Positions 30,899-41,656 of a stretch of 64,000 bases of DNA are shown piece by piece. A program made the translations under genes and the position numbers. A model generated the notes under the pieces. The model was given only the letters and a program-made list of their open reading frames with translations, did not search any database and had not been told where the DNA came from. The DNA is from Dongshaea marina. Its GTDB lineage: Bacteria; Pseudomonadota; Gammaproteobacteria; Enterobacterales; Aeromonadaceae. The stretch lies in NCBI RefSeq assembly GCF_003072645.1, contig NZ_CP028897.1, forward strand, positions 2,307,658 to 2,371,657, in the 5' to 3' direction. How positions within the stretch are numbered: position 1 is the first letter of the stretch; the number at the start of each line of letters is the position of its first letter.

Positions 30899-33300
30899 AT
30901 GGGTAAGCAGGGGATATTACTCAGCAGCTCACGAGGACTGGCGGCTGGCTGTAGCCTACTGTTACTGCCAGGGCTTAGCCACGCCTTCTCGCTGACTCCG
31001 CAGGATTGCCTAGAAATGCAGGCGCAACCCATGCTGGTTGATATCAAGCTTAACGGCCAGAGCAAGGCTCATGGCTTAAGTGGCAAGTTGGTGTGTATGC
31101 TGCCGGATCAACAAGTGCTGATAACGTATGAGGGGCTAAAGCAGCTCGGTGCTGTGAACCTCAAGCTTCTTCCGCATAAGCAATATCAACAAAAGAGTCT
31201 GATACAGTTTCCTTTGGGCAAGAAGCCTGGTTATACACTCAATAACCTCACCCAGGAGCTGATGCTCAACCTGCCGATTGCCAATCTTCCCAAGGGAAGT
31301 CTGGATGCCGGAGGGGATAGCTATGGCAAGGTGAGGCTGGATGAGACCCCGGGAGCCTACCTTAACTACAATCTGACCGGAACCAGTGGCAGTGATCAGG
31401 ATAGCACCACCAATCTTTATGCTACCCTTGGCCAGTTTGGAGGGCTCCCAGGACTGCGTAGTAGCAGCTTTGCCTATAACCATACTGCTGAGGATTCAGA
31501 GCTTATTCGCTACGATACAAGTTGGCGGCTGGATGATGCGAGCTCACTCATTACCCGGGAGTTTGGGGATACCACCACGGTTGCACCCACCTGGGGGGGA
31601 ATGCGCGCCTTGCCGGATACAAAATCTATAAAAACTATGATCTGAATCCTAAGTTTGTGACCTATCCTCTGCCATTTGTACTGGGGCAGGCGACTACCCC
31701 TACTTCGGTGCAGCTGACCCTGGATGGGGTGCCTATCAGCAATGGTTATAGCGTCAATCCAGGGGCTTTTCAGATCAATAATATCCCTGTGGTTAGCGGT
31801 AATGGCACGATTCAAGTCAAGCAAACAGATATTTACGGCAAAACCACCACCTATGCGATCCCCTATTTTGTCAATACCAGTCTACTCAAGGCGGGGCTAG
31901 ATTCTTATGACTTCGAGGCCGGGGTGCTGCGGGAGGATTATGGGACAAAAAGTTTTGACTATGGCCAGGCAGCAGTGGCTGGTTCTTATGGCTATGGGAT
32001 GAACTCGAAGTGGACCAGCCGTTTTCATGGGGAGCTTCTTTCTGAACAGCAAACCTTTGGTACAACCCAGCAGTTCCAATTGGGTCTTGGGATCGCCAGT
32101 TTAAGCAGTGCCCTGAGCCACAGCTCGTCGGGTGCCGGGATCCTGGGGCAGCTCGATTATCAGTACTCAAAGGGCGGATTTAGCGCCGGGGGCTACTACA
32201 AACTCACCTCAGATCATTTTACCCAGATTGGTGAGTTGGGCCAGAATATACTGTCCGCTCCTCGGCAGCTTGGTTTATCGATAGGTTATGGGGATGAGAG
32301 GCTTGGTAGCGTGAGTGGAGCCTATAGCTCTACGAGCTCGGGTGAGAGTTTCACAGCCAGCTACAGCAAATCGATAACCGAACAGCTGAGCCTTTCGCTG
32401 AGTCAGCAGCTGGACTTTGGCAATGTGAATAACTGGAATCTTGGTTTGTCGGTGAGCTGGAACTTTGCATCCAATGATAGCCTGAGCTTTGATTCAACCC
32501 GCTCCTCCTCGGATAATGACCTGAGCCAGCAGCAGAGCATGAGCTATTCCCACAGTAGTGGCGATCTCTATGGGCTTTCTTATAACCTGAGTGCTGTCCG
32601 AAACCAGCAGGAGCAGGAGGACTCACAGAACAAATATAATGGCTCGATGCAGCTGCCTACTTCTAAGGGGACTCTTTCAGGAATGTTTGCCACCCAGCAA
32701 AATAGCAATAGCTATTCGCTGAATTATTCCGGAGGACTGGTGTATATGGAAAAGCAGCTCTTTATTGCGCCGGAGATCTATGACAGTTTTGGGGTTGTGA
32801 GTACCGATGGGGTGGCTGGACTCCCCATCTACTCCAATAATCAGTTTCTTGGTAAAACTGACAGAAATGGCTATCTGCTGGCGCCCAACCTTCAGTCATT
32901 TTATCAAAATAGCATTGAGATCCAGCCCAATGATCTGCCGATGGATTACCGGGCCGATAGCTTTAAGAAAACTGTGGTATCCGGCTATAACTCGGGGAGC
33001 TTTATCGACTTTGGGGTACATAAAGAGCGGCAGGGCCTCATTACCCTCAAGCGTTCAGACAAAAAATCGATCCCGGCCAGTAGTTATGTTGAGTTAACCG
33101 GAGATGGTAGCTTTAAATCTCGTGGCAGTTATATGGGGATGGATGGGGTGCTTTATCTGTCTGAAATCAGCTCTAAGCAGAAAAAGCTAGAGGGTAGGGT
33201 ATCCCTTAAAAAAGGTAAGAGCTGCAAATTCTCAGTCAACCTGAAAAAATATAAAACGGATCTCTTTCGAGATGAGATCGCCTGTGAGGTGAGTCAATGA
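30899..33300 (+). pseudogene. Outer-membrane pilus usher (CsuD-like), single frameshift
   Basis: Fimbrial usher of about 800 residues, which forms the outer-membrane pore through which pilins are assembled. It has an export signal (GLAAGCSLLLLPGLSHA), an N-terminal region, then barrel, plug and C-terminal domains (YSFEAGVLREDYG-like strands, YMEKQLFIAPEIYDSFGVV, MDYRADSFKKTVVSGYNSG). The frame breaks at the G7 run 31593-31599. Adding one G converts TWGGMR to TWGGNARLAGYKIYKNYDLN and restores a full-length protein ending at 33300. Its stop overlaps the next ATG (ATGA). The start is ATG 30899 (GTG 30896 also possible). Confidence 0.88.
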
Positions 33301-33776
33301 AAACCCACTCCTGTGCCCTGATGGTATCTATGTTGCTCCTTGCCAGCAAAGCTTATGGATTAAGCTGTAACTGGCACAGTCCCGAGATACGATTTGGCAT
33401 GCCGGATATACTTCAGATAGAGAACTCAGGGCTAAGCTCATTGGGGCGTGCCTATATCAGCTGTGCGGGAGGTAAGCCGGGAGATAGGGTCTATTACTCG
33501 ATTCATTTAGGAAACAATGGCCGGCAGCTTCATCAACTGAAGACGCCTCAGGGACGGCTTGATTACTACCTGGCCAGAGTCAATCAGCCCACTGTCGCTA
33601 TTACGGCTCTTCGCGGAGTCATGATCTTGGATGGCAACGGTTATGGACGTTCCAGCTTTACCCCGTTGATTGCGGTGATCCCTAAGCAGCAGGTCAATGG
33701 GTTTGGTCATTACCAGGCGGCGCTTCCCTATACCCTTTATTATGGAATGGACCCGAAAGATCCAGATTTGCAGTAA
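33297..33776 (+). CDS. Spore-coat-U domain pilin (divergent)
   Basis: A 159-residue exported protein with short signal peptide (ALMVSMLLLASKAYG) and mature sequence LSCNWHSPEIRFGMPD. Cys residues in ISCAGG, RGVMILDGNGYGRSSFTPL and YQAALPYTLYYGMDP are spaced as in SCPU proteins, but the family GxYxPxDP and terminal Y motif are weak. Overlap with the usher gene (ATGA) places it in the csu-type operon. It could be a minor subunit or adaptor. Confidence 0.65.
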   Translation: MKTHSCALMVSMLLLASKAYGLSCNWHSPEIRFGMPDILQIENSGLSSLGRAYISCAGGKPGDRVYYSIHLGNNGRQLHQLKTPQGRLDYYLARVNQPTVAITALRGVMILDGNGYGRSSFTPLIAVIPKQQVNGFGHYQAALPYTLYYGMDPKDPDLQ

Positions 33777-33824
33777 AACAAATCGGTTATGAAAGGTTTT
33801 AATATCTCTTTACAGGATGTACTG

Positions 33825-34349
33825 ATGAAATATGCCGTATGCATGCTATTGGCTGTTTGCCTGACCGGTGTCTGTCAGGCAAACTCTGAGCTGAAAGGAC
33901 CGCAGGAGTATGTCAGCATCACACCTGCTTTAACCTTATCATCACCCCATTACTCAGCTGCTTTGCAGGTAAAGGCCAGGGTGGTAACCCTGTGTCTTAT
34001 TCGAGATAAGAAGTTTAAATTTCATGATTATGATCCTCTGTCGCACAGCGGTTCGCAGTTTAAGGGAGAGCTGCTGGTTCGCTGTATGGGGGATGCCCGC
34101 CTTAAGATCACATTAAGCCCCAAAGGAGGGGCTGATGAATTTGTGATGCGAGCCATTCAGGGGGGAGAGGAGCTGAACTATCAGCTTCTTAATAGTGCAG
34201 GGCAAAACTGGGTTCCGGGGCAGAGCTATCCAATAAAGCTCGATGATGGGAAGATCGGACGGATCCATTTAAATGGTGAGATCCCTCCCGGACAGTTTGT
34301 TCCGGACGGTATCTATCGCCAATACCTGTTGGCCAAGATCACTTTTTAG
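33825..34349 (+). CDS. Spore-coat-U domain pilin, probable tip or terminal subunit
   Basis: A 174-residue exported protein with signal peptide (AVCMLLAVCLTGVCQA), a longer N-terminal extension and the SCPU core (ALQVKARVVTLCLI, FHDYDPLSHSGSQFKGELLVRC, HLNGEIPPGQFVPDGIYRQYLLAKITF). In Csu pili the tip adhesin is the last gene, so tip placement is a reasonable but unproven guess. ATG 33825 has CAGGATG upstream and starts the signal peptide. Last gene of the cluster; convergent with ttcA. Confidence 0.75.
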   Translation: MKYAVCMLLAVCLTGVCQANSELKGPQEYVSITPALTLSSPHYSAALQVKARVVTLCLIRDKKFKFHDYDPLSHSGSQFKGELLVRCMGDARLKITLSPKGGADEFVMRAIQGGEELNYQLLNSAGQNWVPGQSYPIKLDDGKIGRIHLNGEIPPGQFVPDGIYRQYLLAKITF

Positions 34350-34353
34350 GCTA

Positions 34354-34376
34354 AGAAAAAGCCAGCTTGCGCTGGC
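34354..34376 (-). terminator. Terminator of ttcA (minus strand)
   Basis: GCCAGC and GCTGGC close over GCAA on the minus strand and continue into TTTTT, 8 bases past the ttcA stop. On the plus strand it may also stop the pilus operon. Confidence 0.8.
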
Positions 34377-34383
34377 CCTGTGT

Positions 34384-35295
34384 TCAGGATATCTCTTTTA
34401 TCATCAATTCAGAAGCTCCCTCAGGAACCTCATAGGAGGCAGGAGAGGGGAGTTCAACGGGATCAAAGGCGGTATCTCCACCTTCAACCAGAGGCTGATC
34501 TTTGCTGAGATCCTTAAAGTTGAAAAGGGAGTGATCCAGCATATGGCTTGGTGTGATGTTTTGCACTGCGCGGAACATGGTTTCAATCCGGCCCGGGTAG
34601 TTTTTATCCCAGTCTCTGAGCATCTTTTTGACTTCCTGACGCTGCAGGTTTTTCTGTGAGCCACACAGGTTACAAGGGATGATCGGGAACTCTTTGATCT
34701 CAGCATACCGCTCAAGATCCTGCTCCTTGCAGTAGGCCAGAGGGCGAATAACTATGTGCTCGCCATCATCGCTCATCAACTTGGGAGGCATAGACTTCAT
34801 CTTGCCTCCGAAGAACATGTTTAAGAACAGAGTCTCCAGAATATCATCCCTGTGGTGTCCCAGGGCTATCTTGGTGGCACCTATCTCTTTTGCGGTGCGA
34901 TATAGGATCCCGCGGCGCAGTCGTGAACACAGGGAGCAGGTGGTCTTTCCCGCTGGGATCTTGTCCTGGACAATCGAGTAGGTGTCTTCTTCAACGATTT
35001 TGAAAGGTACGCCGGTAGATTCAAGGTACGCAGGCAGGATATCTTCCGGGAATCCTGGCTGCTTCTGATCCAAATTGACCGCAAAGATCTCAAAGTTGAT
35101 GGGAGCATGCTGCTGCAGGTTTCTCAGGATATCCAGCATACCATAGCTGTCTTTACCGCCAGACAGGCATACCATCACCCGATCACCCTCTTCAATCATA
35201 TTAAAGTCAGCGATCGCTTCACCGACATGACGGCGCAGGCGTTTCTGGAGTTTGTTGAAGTTGTACTTCTGCTTTGCGTTGAGATCCTGTTGCAT
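34384..35295 (-). CDS. ttcA: TtcA, tRNA 2-thiocytidine biosynthesis protein
   Basis: Adds sulfur to C32 of certain tRNAs. 303 residues with the PP-loop ATPase motif SGGKDS, the CSLC and CNLC cysteine pairs that hold the [4Fe-4S] cluster, and family blocks [13 protein letters not shown] and [17 protein letters not shown]. It stands alone with its own promoter and terminator. Next to uspE and fnr, as in related genomes. Confidence 0.97.
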   Translation of the reverse strand: MQQDLNAKQKYNFNKLQKRLRRHVGEAIADFNMIEEGDRVMVCLSGGKDSYGMLDILRNLQQHAPINFEIFAVNLDQKQPGFPEDILPAYLESTGVPFKIVEEDTYSIVQDKIPAGKTTCSLCSRLRRGILYRTAKEIGATKIALGHHRDDILETLFLNMFFGGKMKSMPPKLMSDDGEHIVIRPLAYCKEQDLERYAEIKEFPIIPCNLCGSQKNLQRQEVKKMLRDWDKNYPGRIETMFRAVQNITPSHMLDHSLFNFKDLSKDQPLVEGGDTAFDPVELPSPASYEVPEGASELMIKEIS

Positions 35296-35330
35296 TACTC
35301 GATTATCACAGCCAAAAAATTAAGATGGCT

Positions 35331-35358
35331 ATTATAGCCGTGTTCCCCCTCTGAGCAA
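35331..35358 (-). promoter_or_regulatory. Sigma-70-type promoter of ttcA
   Basis: On the minus strand TTGCTC is followed after 16 bases by a perfect TATAAT, about 36 bases upstream of the ttcA ATG. The -35 is weak (3 of 6). Confidence 0.55.
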
Positions 35359-35383
35359 GGGGGATTCGGCCGATAAGGCAGGT

Positions 35384-36307
35384 TCAGGAGTTTGTTTGGG
35401 GGGCAAGCTTGAGCACCAGTAGATCGCAATCGATTCGATCGACGACATGCTCCGCGGTATTTCCGACAATGGCTGCGGCCCAGCCGGTTCGCCCCTGGCA
35501 CCCTAGGACGACAAGCTCGGCATCCAGATTGCTGGCAAGCTCAGGGATCACCTCTTCGGGCAGGCCCTCTTCAACATGGGTTTGCGAAAGTGGTAGCTGG
35601 TATTTCTGGGCATGCTGCTGCATCTCTTTGAGATGGAGTGCTTTCACATCCTCTGTGTATTGCTGGGGCTCTATCTGGGGAAGCTCTGTCATCATATGCA
35701 TCGGCATGCCTGGATAAGCATTGACCAGGTGAGGTGTCGCCTCCAGAGTTTGAGCCAGGGAGAGGGTCAATTCAGTGATCTGCTGATTGAGCTCCTGATG
35801 AAAAGGTTCGTGACTGCCGCAGTGGATCGCTGCAAGAATGGCTCCCTGTTTGGGCCAGTCATGCTCTTTCACTAACAGGACGGGGCAGGGGGACTCTCGA
35901 AGCAGGTGCCAGTCGGTTGGGGTAAAAATAAATTTTTGCAGCAGTGAGTGCTGGTGAGTGTTTTTCAGAACCAGATCATGCTGATCGTCATTTACTTCCT
36001 GGATGATCGCTTCAAAGGGGCGGTAATGCCAGACGACCTTGACCTCATACTGGGTTTTGTCGATGGGAAGAGGCTCCAGCAGATCAGCAAGCCAGCAGCT
36101 ACGTTGCTCAATCACCTGCTGACGCATCTGTTCATGTTCATCCGCTGAGATCAGGGAAGTGATCTCATAGGAAAAATCATAAATGGGCAGAAAAAACTTG
36201 AAGCGGATCCCCGGTAACAATGATGCAAGTTTGACCGCCCTGTGTAGCGCTGGCTGATCGTCCATAAATGGGTCGATAACCACAAGAATGTTTTTATATT
36301 CTTCCAT
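35384..36307 (-). CDS. uspE: UspE, tandem universal stress protein
   Basis: A 307-residue cytosolic protein with two Usp domains (residues about 1-150 and 155-305). The second has the ATP-binding-type GCQGRTGWAAAIVGNTAEHVV and VLKLAP. It starts MEEYKNILVVIDPFMDDQPA, as in family members, with a GGAAGGAAA site upstream of 36307. It is conserved next to fnr, sitting downstream of it on the same strand. Confidence 0.93.
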   Translation of the reverse strand: MEEYKNILVVIDPFMDDQPALHRAVKLASLLPGIRFKFFLPIYDFSYEITSLISADEHEQMRQQVIEQRSCWLADLLEPLPIDKTQYEVKVVWHYRPFEAIIQEVNDDQHDLVLKNTHQHSLLQKFIFTPTDWHLLRESPCPVLLVKEHDWPKQGAILAAIHCGSHEPFHQELNQQITELTLSLAQTLEATPHLVNAYPGMPMHMMTELPQIEPQQYTEDVKALHLKEMQQHAQKYQLPLSQTHVEEGLPEEVIPELASNLDAELVVLGCQGRTGWAAAIVGNTAEHVVDRIDCDLLVLKLAPQTNS

Positions 36308-36350
36308 ATCGATTTCCTTCCCTGAATCGCAATTACTTATTGGTCTGTGC

Positions 36351-37115
36351 CTATGGTGTATTGGGATCAAAACGACGAGAGGCACCGGCAAGAATAGCCA
36401 GTTGCTCCGGCTCGAGGATCGTGATGTACTTCCCCTTTACTGTAATCATCTCGCTCTTTTGGAAGCGCCCCAGTAAACGACTGATGGTTTCGACCGTGAG
36501 ACCCAGATAATTACCTATATCTCCACGGGTCATGGTGAGGCGAAACTCCCGGGAGGAAAATCCTCGCTGGGCAAAGCGCATCGAGAGATTAAACAGAAAA
36601 GCCGCAAGACGTTCCTCGGCATTCTTTTTGCTCAGTAGCAGGATCATCTCTTGATCATAAACAATCTTATTGCTCATCAGGCGCATCAGTTGCTGGCGCA
36701 GCTTAGGCATTTTACCCGAGAGCTCATCCAGAACTTCGTAAGGGATCTCACATACCATGGAGGTCTCAAGGGCCTGGGCAAAACTTGGGTGGCGATGATC
36801 ATTGATCGCATCGAAACCTACCAGATCGCCCGCCAGGTGAAAAGCGGTGATCTGTTCATCACCCTGCTCGGTGATGGTGTAACTCTTGATACTTCCAGAG
36901 CGGATGGCAAACAGAGATTTAAGCTCGTCACCAGCTTTGAATAGCTCTGCGCCTTTTTGGATGGGCTTTTTACGCTCGATAATATGATCGAGAAGATCGA
37001 GCTCATTTTCATTGAGGGTAAATGGAATGCACAACTGACTGATGCTGCAATCCTGGCATCGGATTGGGCAGCCTCCGGATTGAATGCGTCTGCCAGTTTT
37101 TTTTTCTTGAGTCAT
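36351..37115 (-). CDS. fnr: FNR (EtrA), anaerobic regulator with [4Fe-4S] cluster
   Basis: Oxygen-sensing Crp-family regulator of 254 residues. The four cluster ligands are at the same residue numbers as in Escherichia FNR: Cys20, Cys23, Cys29 and Cys122. The cNMP-like beta-roll, dimer helix and C-terminal helix-turn-helix ([15 protein letters not shown]) follow. It represses and activates genes for anaerobic respiration. A perfect FNR site lies 16 bases upstream of its ATG, suggesting autoregulation. Confidence 0.97.
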   Translation of the reverse strand: MTQEKKTGRRIQSGGCPIRCQDCSISQLCIPFTLNENELDLLDHIIERKKPIQKGAELFKAGDELKSLFAIRSGSIKSYTITEQGDEQITAFHLAGDLVGFDAINDHRHPSFAQALETSMVCEIPYEVLDELSGKMPKLRQQLMRLMSNKIVYDQEMILLLSKKNAEERLAAFLFNLSMRFAQRGFSSREFRLTMTRGDIGNYLGLTVETISRLLGRFQKSEMITVKGKYITILEPEQLAILAGASRRFDPNTP

Positions 37116-37131
37116 CTGCTTCGACAGCCTT

Positions 37132-37145
37132 TTGATTTATATCAA
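37132..37145 (-). promoter_or_regulatory. FNR binding site upstream of fnr
   Basis: TTGATTTATATCAA matches the FNR consensus TTGATnnnnATCAA at every position. It lies 16-30 bases before the fnr start codon, close to where repression of its own transcription would occur. Confidence 0.8.
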
Positions 37146-37175
37146 TATCTTATCACTATTCTTTTGAATTTGTGT

Positions 37176-37201
37176 AGCACTCCTCCAATCGGAGGAGTGC
37201 T
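37176..37201. terminator. 11-bp inverted repeat between fnr and rne
   Basis: AGCACTCCTCC and GGAGGAGTGCT are perfect arms over a 4-nt loop (AATC), 30 bases beyond the rne stop. No T run follows on either strand, so it may be an RNA-stability or processing hairpin for the rne 3' end, or a rho-assisted stop. Confidence 0.5.
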
Positions 37202-37230
37202 TGCAAGTTCATGATCTAAACCGGCTTAGT

Positions 37231-40200
37231 TTAGGCTTGGTTTTGTGGGCTGACGGGCTGGCTGGAAGCATACTCCCGGGCCAGGCTTGAGCCTGCGGCT
37301 CGACCGACATTATCGATGGCTGGGCGTAGCTCCTCGGCATATTCAGTGATATTCCATGGTGCTTCGCGAACCGGAAGCGACTCACAAGGAACATGAGTTG
37401 CAACCGCGTTAACCATCAGTGAGCGCACTATGATCCCGGACTGGGTCACAGTATCCTGGAGTGGCTGTGCATCAGCTTTCTGCTCTGGTGCTTTCCGGGC
37501 AGGCTCTGAGCTCTCCGGAGCTGGCTGCTGACTCTCTGGCTGCTGAGCCTGAGCTACTTCAGCTGGTTCTGGTTGTTGCACCGGCGCAGCTTCAGTGATG
37601 ACTGGAGTCTGCTCAACCTGCTCAACCTGCTCAACCTGCTCAACCTGCTCAACCTGCTCAGTTTTAACCTGAGCTGTTTGGGAAGCCTGTGGTGCAGATT
37701 CTTGTGCAGGCACGGCTTGCTCAGCTGGCAGCTGCTCAGTGTTCACACTCTGTGCTACGATTTCCTGAACCTCTGGCTTAGACTGCTCCTGGGTAGCAAA
37801 TGGTTGCTGCTCTTCAGTAGCTGGTTTCTCCTGTGCTACCTCTGAATCCTCCACTTTTTGGCGGCGTGCTTCTTCATTGATCCGCTTGCGACGCTGAGCA
37901 TGGGATACCTGATGGCGCGGCGTGCGACGGCTACGACGAGGCTCTGCATCCTGGCCATTTTCTGCCTGTGTGTTGGCAGCGACCTGGGCAGGCTTACTCT
38001 GCTGTTGAGCCTGCTGCGTTTCAACGGCTTCCTTGTTGATTTCTGTCGCTTTAGAAGAGGTCTCCTGGGCAGGCTTAGCGCTGCGTGGTGACTGGTTCGT
38101 CTCCTGTTGTGCCCGGTTCTCCCGAGTTTCGTTGTTGCGTGGCTGGCGTGCTTGACGCTGTGGTCTGCTGCTCTTCTCCTGTACCTGAGCTTCAGACTCA
38201 AGGGCTGGCGTTGACTGGGCCGCAACCTCGGTTTCTACCGCTTGCTCAATCCGCACCTTCTTGCGAAGGTTCCGGCGTTGTCTGCGTTCAGCAACCTGTT
38301 GCTGCTTTTCCTGTTGCTTCTCTTGCTGTTTTTGAGCCGGAGTCGCTGCTGTATCCTGAGTCCGCTCTGCGTCACGGTTTGTATTGCGTGCCGGGCGGCG
38401 GTTTTTCGCCTGAGTTTGAGGACGCTCACGATTGGTACGTTGTGGTTTGTCCTGGGTTTTTTCCTGGGATTGACCTTGCTGGCGATTGGCTGCACGATCC
38501 CGGCCGGGCTTGCTTTCGGAGCGGCGATCGCGCCGACGATTGCTGTTGCGGTTTGTGCTTTCGGAGCGGCGAGACTGGTTACTGCTGCTGTGGTTAGCCG
38601 CAGGCTTCTCTTCAGCCGCAGGTGCAGGAGCTGCTTCTGCCTTGAACAGGCTGGCAATCGCCGAACCAATACGGGCCAGCAGCCCTGGTTGAGCCTGCTT
38701 TACAGGTTGAGCTGATGGTGCTGGTTTGGCTGCCGGAGCACTCATCCCCTGTAGAACCGGTTGCTCACTCTTGAGAGCCTGAGCCTGTTTCGGCGTGTAC
38801 TGCTTGAGCTCAACTTCACTCTTCATGGCATAGCTGGAGCTTTCGAGCTCTTCGCCATTGCGAACTCGGGTCAGCTCGAAGTGAGGTGTATCAAAATGCT
38901 CGTGAGGGATGATGTAGATATCAACCTTGTAGCGCTTCTCCAGCTTACTGATGGCCTGACGTTTTTCGTTGAGCAGGTAGGCGGCAACGTTTACCGGAAC
39001 CTGAGCATTGACCTGCTGGGTATTATCCTTGATGGACTCCTCTTCGATGAGGCGCAGGATAGACAGAGCCAAAGACTCGTTATCACGAATACGGCCACGA
39101 CCCTGACAGCGAGGGCAGAGGTGAGTGGAGGTTTCCCCCAGAGAGGGGCGCAGACGCTGGCGGGACATCTCCATCAGGCCGAAACGGGAGATCCGACCCA
39201 GCTGGATGCGAGCTCGATCCTGGCGAACCGCCTCGCGCAGGCGATTTTCAACTTCACGCTGGTGACGGACCGGGGTCATATCGATAAAGTCGATAACGAT
39301 CAGGCCACCCAGATCTCGCAGACGCAGCTGACGAGCGATCTCCTCGGCGGCTTCCAGGTTGGTTTGGAATGCGGTTTCTTCGATATCGCCGCCCTTGGTG
39401 GCACGGGCGGAGTTAATATCGATAGAGGTCAGAGCTTCGGTTGGATCGATGACGATACTACCACCGGATGGCAGTTGTACCTCTCGCTGAAAGGCTGACT
39501 CGATCTGGCTCTCGATCTGGAAGTGACTAAACAGTGGGATCTCACCATTGTAGCGCTTGACCTTCTGCAGAGCGTCCGGGCGAACCAGCTCGATGTGCTT
39601 GGTCGCACGATCAAACACCTTCTGGTTGTCGACCAGGATCTCTCCGATATCGCGGCGCAGGTAATCCCGAATCGCGCGAACGATGACGTTGCTCTCCTGA
39701 TGGATCAGAAACGGTGCAGGCTGGCTCTCCGAAGCTTGCTTAATCGCATTCCAGTGGTTCAGCAGGATGTTGAGATCCCAGGCGAGTTCATCGGAGGATT
39801 TGCCCACACCTGCGGTACGGACAATCAGCCCCATCCCTTCGGGAAGCTTGAGCTGACTCAGAGCTTTTTTAAGCTCTGTGCGCTCTTCACCTTCGATGCG
39901 TCGGGAGATTCCACCGGCTCTGGGATTGTTTGGCATCAGCACCAGGTAACTACCCGCAAGACTGATAAAGGTAGTCAGGGCCGCGCCTTTGGTGCCGCGC
40001 TCCTCTTTATCAATCTGGATAATCACTTCCTGGTTTTCTTTGATCACATCCTTGATGTTGATGCGACCACGGGGAGTAAAGTTTTCTGGAAAGTAGCTGC
40101 GGGCAATCTCTTTTAGAGGCAGGAAACCGTGGCGTTCGGCGCCATAGTCGACAAAAGCGGCTTCCAGGCTGGGCTCAATACGGGTGATTTTCCCCTTATA

Positions 40201-40323
40201 GATGTTCGCTTTTTTCTGCTCGTGTCCCGGGCTTTCAATATCCAGGTCGTATAATTTTTGCCCATCAACCAGGGCGACTCGCAACTCCTCTTCCTGAGTT
40301 GCATTGATTAGCATTCTTTTCAT
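37231..40323 (-). CDS. rne: RNase E
   Basis: Essential endoribonuclease and degradosome scaffold of 1030 residues. The conserved N-terminal half (to about 500) has the S1 domain ([27 protein letters not shown]), RNase-H-like part, DNase-I-like [13 protein letters not shown] and the zinc-link CPRCQGRG. The rest is a long low-complexity, Arg/Gln/Glu-rich disordered tail with RNA-binding Arg clusters (NRRRDRRSE) and repeated EQV blocks. The C-terminus has a short recognisable motif ([15 protein letters not shown]). It starts 373 bases from divergent rluC, as in Escherichia where the rne leader mediates autoregulation. Confidence 0.97.
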   Translation of the reverse strand: MKRMLINATQEEELRVALVDGQKLYDLDIESPGHEQKKANIYKGKITRIEPSLEAAFVDYGAERHGFLPLKEIARSYFPENFTPRGRINIKDVIKENQEVIIQIDKEERGTKGAALTTFISLAGSYLVLMPNNPRAGGISRRIEGEERTELKKALSQLKLPEGMGLIVRTAGVGKSSDELAWDLNILLNHWNAIKQASESQPAPFLIHQESNVIVRAIRDYLRRDIGEILVDNQKVFDRATKHIELVRPDALQKVKRYNGEIPLFSHFQIESQIESAFQREVQLPSGGSIVIDPTEALTSIDINSARATKGGDIEETAFQTNLEAAEEIARQLRLRDLGGLIVIDFIDMTPVRHQREVENRLREAVRQDRARIQLGRISRFGLMEMSRQRLRPSLGETSTHLCPRCQGRGRIRDNESLALSILRLIEEESIKDNTQQVNAQVPVNVAAYLLNEKRQAISKLEKRYKVDIYIIPHEHFDTPHFELTRVRNGEELESSSYAMKSEVELKQYTPKQAQALKSEQPVLQGMSAPAAKPAPSAQPVKQAQPGLLARIGSAIASLFKAEAAPAPAAEEKPAANHSSSNQSRRSESTNRNSNRRRDRRSESKPGRDRAANRQQGQSQEKTQDKPQRTNRERPQTQAKNRRPARNTNRDAERTQDTAATPAQKQQEKQQEKQQQVAERRQRRNLRKKVRIEQAVETEVAAQSTPALESEAQVQEKSSRPQRQARQPRNNETRENRAQQETNQSPRSAKPAQETSSKATEINKEAVETQQAQQQSKPAQVAANTQAENGQDAEPRRSRRTPRHQVSHAQRRKRINEEARRQKVEDSEVAQEKPATEEQQPFATQEQSKPEVQEIVAQSVNTEQLPAEQAVPAQESAPQASQTAQVKTEQVEQVEQVEQVEQVEQTPVITEAAPVQQPEPAEVAQAQQPESQQPAPESSEPARKAPEQKADAQPLQDTVTQSGIIVRSLMVNAVATHVPCESLPVREAPWNITEYAEELRPAIDNVGRAAGSSLAREYASSQPVSPQNQA
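37612..37656 (-). repeat. 9-bp tandem repeat in the rne tail
   Basis: Five head-to-tail copies of CTCAACCTG encode repeated EQV on the minus strand. In-frame 9-mers can expand or contract without loss of frame. Confidence 0.9.
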
Positions 40324-40696
40324 CGATAACTCGTGTTGTTATGTAACGATTGTGTCAATAATCACGGTGTTATTGAATGCAGGCCCCGGGTTTAATCAGC
40401 GGAGCCTCACGGCTGCTTTGGGGTGGGGCGCTGTTGTTGTATGCATTCACGACACCTGACTTTTATGGTGTTTCATTTGGAGAATAGTTCTCCGAGCGAG
40501 AATTAACCTGCTTTTTTTATGGGCTCCCGGTCTGTTTTTACCGGTTTCGTTTCTTTTTTGAGCCATTTGGATTCGTTATTCTGCAACAGGCTGGAAAATC
40601 TCAGAAAATCCGGCGCATTATCCCATTAGTTGGCCGAATTTCGCAAGCCGCTATTTTTCCAGACACCAACTATAACTCATGCTAGAATTTCACGCC
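40324..40696 (-). other. rne-rluC divergent leader region
   Basis: This 373-bp region should hold both promoters and a long rne 5' UTR. Escherichia rne has a 361-nt leader with hairpins that sense RNase E activity; the similar length here suggests the same. I did not identify individual hairpins with certainty. No gene is supported. Confidence 0.5.
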
Positions 40697-41656
40697 ATGA
40701 ATGAAGTAAATCAAACGGTCCGCCTGCTCGCAATTGATGCTGAGAACGAGGGGCAGCGGATTGATAATTTTTTAGTCACTCAGCTCAAAGGGGTTCCAAA
40801 GAGCCGCATCTACCGCATCCTGAGAAAAGGGGAGGTCCGGGTCAATAAGAAACGGGTCAAACCTGTGTATCGTCTGTGTGCCGGAGATGAGGTCAGGATC
40901 CCACCGATTCGTGTTGCAGAAAAAGATGAGTCGATTCAGCCCTCATCCCATTGGGACTGGGTACAAAATCTGCAAAAATGCATCCTGTATGAAGATGATC
41001 ACCTGCTGGTGATCAATAAACCTTCTGGCATGGCGGTCCATGGCGGAAGCGGAGTGAATGCCGGGGTGATTGAGGGGCTACGGGCATTGCGTCCGGAGGC
41101 TCGCTTTCTGGAGCTGGTGCACAGACTGGACCGGGATACTTCCGGATGTCTGCTGGTTGCGAAAAAGCGCAGTGCCCTGCGCCACCTGCATGAGCAGTTG
41201 CGTGATAAGACAGTGACCAAAAAATATTGGGCGCTGGTTCGCGGTCGCTGGCAGTCGGATAAGAAGGTGGTGAATGCGCCACTTCGCAAGAATGTTCTTA
41301 AATCTGGCGAGCGTATGGTCCGGGTCGATGCGGAAGGTAAGCCTTCCCAGACCCGCTTTAAAATTTTGCAAAACTACCAGGAGGCTACTCTGGTTGAGGC
41401 ATTTCCTGTGACCGGACGGACTCACCAGATCCGGGTGCATGCCCTGAGCCAGGGACACCCCATCGCCGGTGATATGAAGTATGGTGATGAAGGCTTTGAT
41501 ATTCGAATGAAGCGTAAGGGGCTGGAAAGACTATTTCTGCACGCGCATCAGCTGATTTTTACTCATCCCAACAGTGGTGAAAAGCTGGAAGTGATTGCAC
41601 CTCTTGAGGAAAGTCTCGAACAACTCCTGGCACAGCTGGTAAAGGTAAAACACTAA
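40697..41656 (+). CDS. rluC: RluC, 23S rRNA pseudouridine synthase
   Basis: Makes pseudouridine at three sites of 23S rRNA. It has an N-terminal S4 domain ([37 protein letters not shown]) and the RluA-family catalytic block [21 protein letters not shown]. The chosen start at 40697 gives 319 residues, the same as Escherichia RluC; ATG 40679 is 6 codons earlier and equally lacks a strong ribosome-binding site. The TAATG overlap of 1 base couples it to the HAD gene. Confidence 0.95.
   Translation: MNEVNQTVRLLAIDAENEGQRIDNFLVTQLKGVPKSRIYRILRKGEVRVNKKRVKPVYRLCAGDEVRIPPIRVAEKDESIQPSSHWDWVQNLQKCILYEDDHLLVINKPSGMAVHGGSGVNAGVIEGLRALRPEARFLELVHRLDRDTSGCLLVAKKRSALRHLHEQLRDKTVTKKYWALVRGRWQSDKKVVNAPLRKNVLKSGERMVRVDAEGKPSQTRFKILQNYQEATLVEAFPVTGRTHQIRVHALSQGHPIAGDMKYGDEGFDIRMKRKGLERLFLHAHQLIFTHPNSGEKLEVIAPLEESLEQLLAQLVKVKH

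Noticed and set aside
37612-37656. CRISPR-like array
   Set aside because: The 9-bp units have no spacers and encode EQV in the rne frame.
37573-39498. Long plus-strand ORFs rich in Leu and Cys over rne
   Set aside because: They are antisense shadows of the low-complexity rne tail and body.
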